Source: an uncultured cyanobacterium
Lineage (GTDB): Bacteria; Cyanobacteriota; Vampirovibrionia; Gastranaerophilales; Gastranaerophilaceae
DNA: 5,632 bases
NCBI GenBank assembly: GCA_945836835.1
Contig: CAMAML010000099.1
Coordinates: 1-5,632, forward strand
Direction: 5' to 3'
This document shows positions 1 to 5,545 of this stretch, piece by piece. The notes beneath the pieces are model-generated. The model was not told the DNA's origin and ran no database searches. It worked only from the letters and a program-made list of their open reading frames with translations. A program made the position numbers and the translations under genes. Position 1 is the first letter of the stretch. Every line of letters starts with the position of its first letter.

Positions 1-171
1 ATTCAGTTGAAAAACCAAAAAGACGAGTTGATTTTCAACAACATCGAAAATGCTGCCAAAAGAGTTATGGTTGAGCAGGGGTTGGACACAATTCTTATCG
101 ACAAAGCAATTTTCGTCGGCGGGGTTGATGTTACTGACAAGGTTATTTCAAAGCTAAAAAGCGGAAACTAG
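1..171 (+). CDS. OmpH/Skp-family periplasmic chaperone, C-terminal part (5' end outside window)
   Basis: The reading frame is open from the first base to TAG at 169-171, giving 56 visible residues. A charged helical stretch with Lys/Glu/Asn is followed by a hydrophobic strand (DTILIDKAIFVGG) and the ending DVTDKVISKLKSGN. This matches the usual end of OmpH/Skp proteins, where a long coiled-coil arm returns to a strand of the form 'vlDksavlyGg.DiTdeVikkL'. Family members are secreted trimeric chaperones that hold unfolded outer-membrane proteins in the periplasm. The signal peptide and most of the coiled coil would lie upstream, out of view. The stop is only 3 nt before the next start codon, so the two genes are probably co-transcribed and translationally coupled. 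The assignment rests on a short tail, so the family is likely but not certain. Confidence 0.68.
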   Translation: MQLKNQKDELIFNNIENAAKRVMVEQGLDTILIDKAIFVGGVDVTDKVISKLKSGN

Positions 172-174
172 CAT

Positions 175-1485
175 ATGAGAATTGTTGACATTATCGAAAA
201 GAAGAAATTAGCTAAAGAGCTGTCTCGTGAAGATATAAATTATTTTATCTCTTCGCTCGTGGACGGTTCCATGCCTGATTATCAAGCGACGGCGTGGCTT
301 ATGGCGGTTTGGTTTAACGGAATGAGTGACGACGAAACAGCAATTTTAACCGAGGCTATGATTAACTCGGGCGAAAAAATCGAGTTTGGCGAGTTGACCG
401 ACAAGGTTGTCGATAAACACTCGACGGGCGGTGTCGGCGATAAGGTTACGATAACTCTTATTCCGTTACTTGCGGCGGCGGGTGTCCCTATTGCAAAACT
501 TTCGGGAAAAGGTTTGGGGCATACGGGCGGAACGATTGACAAACTTGAATCAATCCCGAATTTTTCCTGCGAATTATCCGTTGATGATTTGATTAAACAA
601 GTTAACAAAATCGGGGTTGCAATCGGACAGCAGACGGGGCATTTAACCCCTGCGGACGGGATTTTGTATTCCCTGCGGGACGTTACCTCGACAGTGGATT
701 CGATGCCGTTAATAGCTTCTTCGGTTGTGTCAAAGAAACTTGCGGCGGGGTCGGGAAACATTATCCTCGACGTAAAATACGGCTCGGGGGCATTTATGAA
801 AACGCCTGAAGATGCCGTAAAACTTGCAAAATTAATGGTTAACACAGGTAAAAAACTTAACAAGTCGATTATTGCGGTCGTAACCTCAATGGAAGAGCCG
901 CTAGGAAGAGCGGTTGGTAATTCCGTTGAGATAATTGAGGCAATAGAGTTCTTAAAAGGAAATGCGGAAGGCTCTGATATTGCCGAATTGACCTATGATT
1001 TTGCCCAAATTGCACTTTTGCAGGTCGGGATTTGTCGCGATAAACAAGAGGCTCGAAAACTCTTAAAAGACCTTATTTCTTCGGGCAAGGCTCTCGATAA
1101 GTTTAGAGAACTAATCGTCGCTCAGGGCGGAAATCCTTTGGTAATTGATGATTACAAAAACTTCCCGCAGTCGAAGTTTAAAATAGAAGTAAAATCCGAT
1201 GTTGACGGGTTTGTGAACAGGATTGACGCATACAAAGTCGCCTACGGGTGCAAGCTCTTGGGGGCGGGGCGGGAGCGAAAAAACGACCCGATTGACTATT
1301 CCGTCGGCGTGTTTTTGAACCGCAAAACGGGCGAATATGTAGCCAAAGGTGATGTTTTGTTTACGATGTACGCAAACGATGAGGGGAAAGCTCTGGCTTG
1401 CGAAGATTACTGTCGGGCGGCGTTTTCGGTTTCGACGGAAAAACCTGTCATACAAAACCAAATTTATGAGATTATCAGACCTTAA
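175..1485 (+). CDS. pdp: Pyrimidine-nucleoside phosphorylase (Pdp/DeoA family)
   Basis: This gene encodes a complete 436-residue enzyme, the normal family length (about 430-440). It phosphorolyses uridine, thymidine and/or deoxyuridine to the free base plus (deoxy)ribose-1-phosphate in cytosolic nucleoside salvage. Domains in order: N-terminal helical Glycos_transf_3N domain (about 3-65), the large glycosyltransferase/phosphorylase domain (about 74-305), and the PYNP C-terminal domain (about 335-418). The phosphate site KHSTGGVGDK is at 81-90, with the catalytic-site His at 82. The family signature SGKGLGHTGGTIDKLE is at 110-125. The base-binding residues known from bacterial PyNP appear as Arg168, Ser183 and Lys187. 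The motif PLIASSVVSKK and the opening MRIVDII resemble Bacillus-type Pdp more than E. coli DeoA, so dual uridine/thymidine use is more likely than strict thymidine use. One oddity is Lys112, where the signature normally has Arg. The start ATG lies 3 nt after the preceding stop. Only a weak GCGGA (161-165) could serve as a ribosome site, which fits coupling. Confidence 0.96.
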   Translation: MRIVDIIEKKKLAKELSREDINYFISSLVDGSMPDYQATAWLMAVWFNGMSDDETAILTEAMINSGEKIEFGELTDKVVDKHSTGGVGDKVTITLIPLLAAAGVPIAKLSGKGLGHTGGTIDKLESIPNFSCELSVDDLIKQVNKIGVAIGQQTGHLTPADGILYSLRDVTSTVDSMPLIASSVVSKKLAAGSGNIILDVKYGSGAFMKTPEDAVKLAKLMVNTGKKLNKSIIAVVTSMEEPLGRAVGNSVEIIEAIEFLKGNAEGSDIAELTYDFAQIALLQVGICRDKQEARKLLKDLISSGKALDKFRELIVAQGGNPLVIDDYKNFPQSKFKIEVKSDVDGFVNRIDAYKVAYGCKLLGAGRERKNDPIDYSVGVFLNRKTGEYVAKGDVLFTMYANDEGKALACEDYCRAAFSVSTEKPVIQNQIYEIIRP

Positions 1486-1487
1486 AC

Positions 1488-1494
1488 GGGAGGG
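1488..1494 (+). promoter_or_regulatory. Strong Shine-Dalgarno for the FlhA_C-like gene
   Basis: GGGAGGG lies in the 12-nt gap between the phosphorylase stop (1483-1485) and ATG 1498, about 3-5 nt from the start. It is the best ribosome site among the plus-strand genes. It decides the start at 1498 over the in-frame Met codon at 1516, which has no comparable site in front of it. Confidence 0.75.
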
Positions 1495-1497
1495 ATT

Positions 1498-2976
1498 ATG
1501 TTTAAAAACGGCAAGATGCAATATGTTATCAAAACATGCTCAAGCGAGAATACTCAAGAGCTTCAGAACCTTTTGAACGAAATGTCCTTGAGTGGCTGGG
1601 AGCTTTACACGATGAACGAAGTCGAAACCGAAAACGGTTTTGTTTACAACTGTATTTTTATGACGGAGCTAAAACCTTCCGAAGAAAGCTCTTCAAGTAT
1701 CGTAAATGTTGCGTCTTTTCGCAACCGTATGGAAAAAATGCTTTCCCCTAAACTTAATCCTTATGAAAAATGTGTCGAAGTTCAGTCAAAAATTATTTCC
1801 CGTCAGGAAGAAATCAACCGAATAAAGTCCCAAATAGAAAAAGAACCGCCGACTTCGGTTACCCGCAAACGCTTGAACGATAAGATGTCGGCAGGGTTGA
1901 AGGAGTTGGAAACTTTAAGAAAAGACTTAAGGGAAAGCCTGTCGCCCGACTTGATGTTTTCAAGATTAAAGGGTGAAAAACTGGAAATATTATTGAGCGA
2001 AGAGCTTTTGCCGTTTGTGGACGAGAGTGCGGATTTTTCGGGCGAGGCACTAATCCCCGAAACCGTTAAAGTAAGGCTTAAACTTACCGATGAGATCGGG
2101 TATGTTTTGCCAAAAATTGTGTTTAAGGACGACGAAACCCTTAACGCTTGCGAATTTATGATAAAAATCCGCGGGGTATGCGTTTGCAGGGAATGCGTAT
2201 ATCCGAATTACACGATGTTTTACGCAGACGACCTTCACTTGGAAAAGAAACCCAAAAACGCAATCACGGGTGTTGATACGGCAAGCGGACGCAAAGTTAT
2301 TTGGCTTGAAAAGTCGCAAACGGAAGATTTTTGGCAAAAAGGGATGAAACCGACGGAATATATTGCGTCTTTGGTGGAATTTTTTGCACTAAAACATGCC
2401 GGAGACTTGGTTGACTATTCCGATATTGAAAAGTATGTTGATATTGTTTCGGACACAAATCCGACTTTGGTGGAAAATCTTATCCCCGAAGTCATATCCA
2501 TCTCGGAATTGAAATTTATCCTCGTAAAACTTATCAAAGAAAAAGTTTCGATAAAAGATATTGTATATATTTTTGAAAAGCTCAACGACTACGCCGACGA
2601 TACCCCGAAAAACGAATTGGTTCAGAAGTTGAGGATTGTTTTATCCGCCCAAATCAGCGAAAAATTGGTAAATTCTTCGGGGGTTATTGAGGTTATTGAA
2701 GTTAGTGACAAGATCTTAGCATCGTTTGCACCTTGTTTTGATAAGGATGATGACACGGGCGTTCTCAGGATTGACGCGTCGTATCCCGAAAAAATTGCAA
2801 AAAAAATTAAAAAGAAATGTGCGGAATTTGGGATTACCTCGCCGACTTTGCTCGTTCCAATCGAGTTTAGGGAAATGTTTTTCACTCTGCTTGAAAATTA
2901 TTTGCCGGACTTCAACATTGTTTGTCACGAAGAAATTTGGGCAAAATATCCCGTTGAAATTATTGTAACAATTTAG
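1498..2976 (+). CDS. Soluble FlhA/SctV C-terminal-domain (FHIPEP-like) protein with DUF4177-like N-terminus
   Basis: The protein has 492 residues. Residues about 7-57 look like a small DUF4177-type domain: strand, helix with NLLNEMSLSGWEL (25-37), then strands. A Ser-rich linker (about 60-68) and a charged, probably coiled-coil segment (about 88-148) follow. From about 160 to the end it follows the cytosolic domain of FlhA/SctV, the export gate of flagellar and type III secretion systems. Matching parts are LPKIVFKDDETLNACEFMIK (204-223) followed by IRGV; IASLVEFFALKHAGDLVD (289-306); NPTLVENLIPEVISISELKF (321-340); KEKVSIKDIVYIFEKLNDYA (347-366); and the terminal domain SPTLLVPIEFREMFFTLLE (448-466). 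Full-length FlhA is about 690 residues and begins with about eight membrane helices. None are present here, and there is no signal peptide, so the protein should be cytosolic. The real FlhA_C domain docks chaperone-substrate complexes, so binding of protein partners is a reasonable inference, but the actual role is unknown. It is cysteine-rich (10 Cys), with C228-x-C-xx-C233. It sits 12 nt after pdp and 43 nt before malQ, with no other secretion gene in view. Confidence 0.8.
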   Translation: MFKNGKMQYVIKTCSSENTQELQNLLNEMSLSGWELYTMNEVETENGFVYNCIFMTELKPSEESSSSIVNVASFRNRMEKMLSPKLNPYEKCVEVQSKIISRQEEINRIKSQIEKEPPTSVTRKRLNDKMSAGLKELETLRKDLRESLSPDLMFSRLKGEKLEILLSEELLPFVDESADFSGEALIPETVKVRLKLTDEIGYVLPKIVFKDDETLNACEFMIKIRGVCVCRECVYPNYTMFYADDLHLEKKPKNAITGVDTASGRKVIWLEKSQTEDFWQKGMKPTEYIASLVEFFALKHAGDLVDYSDIEKYVDIVSDTNPTLVENLIPEVISISELKFILVKLIKEKVSIKDIVYIFEKLNDYADDTPKNELVQKLRIVLSAQISEKLVNSSGVIEVIEVSDKILASFAPCFDKDDDTGVLRIDASYPEKIAKKIKKKCAEFGITSPTLLVPIEFREMFFTLLENYLPDFNIVCHEEIWAKYPVEIIVTI

Positions 2977-3019
2977 TAATCAATAGCAAAAAAAAATATT
3001 TACGAGTTTTAATTTGACC

Positions 3020-5050
3020 ATGCAAATAAACAGAATAAACGCAAATTATGGAAACTATTTTTTGTCGGCACAAAATCAAAATCGTCGTCCGTCTTTTCAG
3101 CGGCAATTAACTCCCGAGGAGGCTGTTGATTACAAGCAAAACGCAATCGAACCCGCATTAAAATATTTGGGCGTCGAAAATCTTGCGATGATTTTGCACG
3201 GTTCGTGCAACCCCGTTTCAAAACTTGACATGGGGGTAGGTTCGCCAAACGGCAAAGAAGCCGAAAAAATGATAGAGTTTGAGACACTTCACGGTTTCAA
3301 CGCAAATCAGCTCGGACCGATGGGCGAGGTTACAAGAGGGGATATTTCTCCTTATTCTGCCTCAATTTTTGCTATAAACAGACTGTTTATAGATTTAGAC
3401 CTCCTTGCGACGGACGAGTACGCAAATATTTTACCTAAATCCAAAGCGGAGGCTTTAAAGGTAGACTATTCATCTGACGGAAAGGTTTATACGTATTCAC
3501 GTTTCTTTGACTCGTTTGAGAATACGGATCGATTGATAAAAGATTCTTACCAAACATTTAAAGAAAAAATTCAGGAAAGAGATCCAAATGCCCTGAAACT
3601 TTTGGACGAATACAAGGACTTTAAGGCAAAAAAAGGTGAAAAGATAATGCAATCCGCTCTTTTTGAGGTCTTAAGCAGAACTTACGGAACTCGCGATATT
3701 GATGTTTGGGAAAGTGATGTCGATCGAAACCTTATTCAACTTTTGAAAGAAGGTGATGTAAACGCTCTTTCTCGTTACAGACAATTAAGAAACCGTTCAA
3801 GCGAAGATATTAACGCCTATATGTTTGCACAATTCATTGAAAACAAACAGCTGAAAGAAAACAAAAAATTCCGTGATAAGATAGGGTTTGAGTACATAAA
3901 CGACAACCTAATCGGCAACGATAAGAGCGAAGAATGGATGTATAACGGCATTTTCCTTAAAAATTATAGGATAGGCTGTCCGTCGGGCGGGGAAAATAAT
4001 GGTCCTCAACTTTGGGATATTCCCGTGCTTAACCCGAAACTCCTTTTTAACGAAGATAATTCGTTGGGACCTGCCGGAAAATTTCTCAAAGATAAAATAG
4101 AATCGGAGCTGGAGTTTTGCGAGAACATAAGAATAGACCATGCTCTCGGGCTTGTTGACCCTTATGTTTACGACAAAACAAGTGTCTCTGTGAGCAACGG
4201 TAAATATGATTTCAGCCGTTTTAAGGGCGGTAATATTTCCCAAATGAGCGAACTTGATCCCCACGGGAATTACAAAAAAGTTTTGGAATTTATAGTTTTA
4301 CCGATACTCAAGGAACATAATATTCCTGTAGATAAGGCTGTTTGGGAAGATTTGGGTGATCAAACGGACGCCTTCAAACAGATTTACATAAACCAACTTC
4401 ATATTCCGGGCATGACCCAGCTTCACTGGACAAGGGGCGAAGGTTCATCTCGTGATAACTGGTTGCTTATGGGGTCTCACGACGAGCCCGCCGCTATCAG
4501 CTATATCAAGGAAGATTATGCGAGAAACTCTTTTGATACATACGGCAGTGCTTGGAACGTAGATTATTTATCGGGATTTTTAAATTCCGATCCTGCACGT
4601 GCAAGAGAAAAAGAACAGATGAAACAAAATATGCTTTTTGACCCGATGGAGCGAGTTAAAGCGAAGTTTGCCGAGTTGCTTTTGACGGGGAAGCGTGTGC
4701 AGATACCGTTTACGGACTTTTTCGGGATTGACGAACGTTATAACCTGAAAGGTCAGAAATTGGCCAAGAATTGGAAACTTAGGTTGAATTCGGATTACAA
4801 AGACCTTTATTATAAAAACCTTTCAAGCGAACATCCGACCGCAATTAACATGCCGGAAATTTTGAAAATGTCGGTTCAGGCAAAAATTGACAGAGAGGTC
4901 GTGAATTATATAAACAATTATGCGACATTCAGTGACGGAAGCAAAGATAACAAAAAAATCGAGCAGTACAGAGAAGATATGGAAAATGCAAAGGCTCCGT
5001 TAATAGAAAAATTGGCACACTACGAAAAGATTTTGAAAGAGCCTGAATAG
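3020..5050 (+). CDS. malQ: 4-alpha-glucanotransferase (amylomaltase, GH77), long divergent form
   Basis: This gene encodes a 676-residue cytosolic enzyme that transfers alpha-1,4-glucan segments between maltodextrins during glycogen/starch/maltose metabolism. GH77 landmarks appear in order: SPYSASIFAINRLFIDL (110-126, donor/acceptor-site motif), GCPSGGENNGPQLWDIPVLN (319-338, family 'GcPPD..s..GQ.WgnPvy'), RIDHALG (371-377) with the nucleophile Asp373, VWEDLG (441-446) with the acid/base Glu443, and GSHDEPA (485-491) with the transition-state stabiliser Asp488. All three catalytic acids are therefore present. It is longer than compact amylomaltases of about 500 residues. It has an Asn/Gln-rich N-terminal tail (1-29), an inserted helical region (about 165-290) and a charged C-terminal extension. 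The usual 'iGDlPiyv' segment is replaced by INDNLIG (293-299). ATG 3020 is preferred. An in-frame TTG at 3014 would add only two residues, and neither has a clear Shine-Dalgarno. It may share the upstream transcript, as no terminator is seen in the 43-nt gap. Confidence 0.93.
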   Translation: MQINRINANYGNYFLSAQNQNRRPSFQRQLTPEEAVDYKQNAIEPALKYLGVENLAMILHGSCNPVSKLDMGVGSPNGKEAEKMIEFETLHGFNANQLGPMGEVTRGDISPYSASIFAINRLFIDLDLLATDEYANILPKSKAEALKVDYSSDGKVYTYSRFFDSFENTDRLIKDSYQTFKEKIQERDPNALKLLDEYKDFKAKKGEKIMQSALFEVLSRTYGTRDIDVWESDVDRNLIQLLKEGDVNALSRYRQLRNRSSEDINAYMFAQFIENKQLKENKKFRDKIGFEYINDNLIGNDKSEEWMYNGIFLKNYRIGCPSGGENNGPQLWDIPVLNPKLLFNEDNSLGPAGKFLKDKIESELEFCENIRIDHALGLVDPYVYDKTSVSVSNGKYDFSRFKGGNISQMSELDPHGNYKKVLEFIVLPILKEHNIPVDKAVWEDLGDQTDAFKQIYINQLHIPGMTQLHWTRGEGSSRDNWLLMGSHDEPAAISYIKEDYARNSFDTYGSAWNVDYLSGFLNSDPARAREKEQMKQNMLFDPMERVKAKFAELLLTGKRVQIPFTDFFGIDERYNLKGQKLAKNWKLRLNSDYKDLYYKNLSSEHPTAINMPEILKMSVQAKIDREVVNYINNYATFSDGSKDNKKIEQYREDMENAKAPLIEKLAHYEKILKEPE

Positions 5051-5068
5051 TTTTTCGACAAAATAAAA

Positions 5069-5089
5069 AGCACTTTTATTAAAAGTGCT
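5069..5089 (-). terminator. Rho-independent terminator of the convergent small gene
   Basis: A perfect 9-bp stem (5069-5077 with 5081-5089) closes a 3-nt loop. Read on the minus strand, the hairpin is followed at once by TTTTATTTTG, a proper T-tract, and it lies 34 nt past the stop of the minus-strand gene. On the plus strand the hairpin is followed by CATGTAAAAATTTT, with no immediate T-run. It would therefore be a weak terminator for malQ at best, although the same stem could serve both convergent transcripts. Confidence 0.82.
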
Positions 5090-5123
5090 CATGTAAAAAT
5101 TTTAAACTAATAGAGAGAGAGTA

Positions 5124-5321
5124 TTAAATAGAAGCCTTTTTTAAGTTGCAAACTTGTTTGGATTTAAGATATTTTGTTAATGCTTTTGCAACGGTTTTGG
5201 ACTGTTTTTGGGGTTCTTTGTCAAGCATGGTGAAGTATTCGTCTAAGGTAACTTCCGAGTAGTCGCCAAAAAGTTCACCGACAGAACTTACAAGATATTC
5301 TTTTTCGATAATGCTTTTCAT
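5124..5321 (-). CDS. Small hypothetical protein (65 aa)
   Basis: I do not recognise this protein. It is charged and mostly helical by appearance. An acidic first half (YSEVTLDEYFTMLDKE, 21-36) is followed by a lysine-rich second half (KALTKYLKSKQ, 46-56) ending in NLKKASI, with one Cys at 58. There is no signal peptide or membrane segment. A longer reading frame extends upstream to 5462, but the start is set at the ATG ending at 5321. That start has AAAGGGG eight bases in front of it and a plausible promoter further up, and the upstream extension would run through both the promoter and a hairpin. The gene is convergent with malQ and has its own terminator at 5069-5089. The complete set of expression signals argues that it is real despite its size. 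A small regulator or partner protein is possible, but nothing shows it. Confidence 0.72.
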   Translation of the reverse strand: MKSIIEKEYLVSSVGELFGDYSEVTLDEYFTMLDKEPQKQSKTVAKALTKYLKSKQVCNLKKASI

Positions 5322-5329
5322 AATTTTTA

Positions 5330-5336
5330 CCCCTTT
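5330..5336 (-). promoter_or_regulatory. Ribosome binding site of the 65-aa gene
   Basis: AAAGGGG on the minus strand ends 8 nt before the ATG (5319-5321), which is ideal spacing. It selects this start over the longer open frame. Confidence 0.75.
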
Positions 5337-5355
5337 TGAAAGCCCCGTGCTTTCA
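5337..5355 (-). promoter_or_regulatory. 5'-leader stem-loop of the 65-aa gene
   Basis: TGAAAGC and GCTTTCA form a perfect 7-bp stem around the loop ACGGG (minus-strand reading). The stem starts about 3 nt after the inferred transcription start (about 5358) and ends directly before the ribosome site. It could protect the 5' end of the transcript or affect ribosome access. Its role is inferred only from position. Confidence 0.5.
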
Positions 5356-5364
5356 GATCCCTTA

Positions 5365-5392
5365 CATATATATAAAGTATTTTTCTTGTAAA
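5365..5392 (-). promoter_or_regulatory. Putative sigma-70-type promoter for the 65-aa gene
   Basis: On the minus strand, TTTACA (5387-5392, -35) and TATATG (5365-5370, -10) are separated by 16 bp, within a run of alternating T/A that offers alternative -10 registers. Transcription would start near 5358, giving a leader of about 37 nt. The match is good but not perfect, and AT-rich sequence can produce such matches by chance. Confidence 0.55.
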
Positions 5393-5451
5393 AAATTGCC
5401 TTTAGGGAGTTAGATTTGCGGAAATTATGAAGAAATGTTAACCTTATCGTT

Positions 5452-5481
5452 GTCGTGTTCAATGAAAATGTTGAACACGAC
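5452..5481. repeat. Perfect 11-bp inverted repeat, 8-nt spacer
   Basis: GTCGTGTTCAA (5452-5462) and TTGAACACGAC (5471-5481) are exact reverse complements around TGAAAATG. Two G·U pairs could extend the RNA stem to an AAAA loop. Neither side has an immediate T-tract, so it is not a standard terminator. It lies about 60 bp upstream of the -35 of the 65-aa gene, so it could be an operator, or a structured RNA if transcribed. Confidence 0.7.
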
Positions 5482-5500
5482 CTACGCGACTGATTTTTAA

Positions 5501-5535
5501 CGTTAATTTGGGTATTGCATGAGCGCCAATTAACG
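5501..5535. repeat. Imperfect inverted repeat CGTTAATT(T)GG / CCAATTAACG
   Basis: The left arm at 5501-5511 and the right arm at 5526-5535 match over 10 bp with one bulged T, around a 14-nt loop. The right arm overlaps the AACGATAA sequence, which can pair instead with 5444-5451, so two alternative folds are possible. Confidence 0.5.
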
Positions 5536-5545
5536 ATAACTTTAG

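Noticed and set aside
282..863. 193-codon open frame on the minus strand inside pdp
   Set aside because: It is fully opposite the well-supported phosphorylase, its translation resembles no family, and there is no ribosome site; it is a shadow of codon bias.
1260..1273. G-rich run (5, 4 and 3 consecutive G) in pdp, possible G-quadruplex
   Set aside because: There are only three runs of three or more G, and it encodes the family-conserved LLGAGRE segment, so coding constraint explains it.
2954..3001. Possible promoter for malQ (TTGAAA near 2954, A/T-rich run at 2988-3000)
   Set aside because: No acceptable -10 hexamer is found at proper spacing, so a separate promoter cannot be supported in the 43-nt gap.
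3014..3016. TTG start for malQ two codons upstream of ATG 3020
   Set aside because: It has no better ribosome site than the ATG and adds only Met-Thr; ATG is the more probable start.
5322..5462. Upstream extension of the 65-aa gene to a 112-aa protein
   Set aside because: The extension crosses the promoter and leader hairpin, has low-complexity AT-driven translation, and ignores the well-placed AAAGGGG site before the internal ATG.
5452..5500. Inverted repeat as a Rho-independent terminator with TTTTT at 5494-5498
   Set aside because: The T-run is about 12 nt past the stem, too far, and no gene ends just upstream on either strand.
5463..5501. 12-codon plus-strand open frame starting in the hairpin loop
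   Set aside because: It has no ribosome site, is very short, and its start lies inside the inverted repeat; there is no support for translation.
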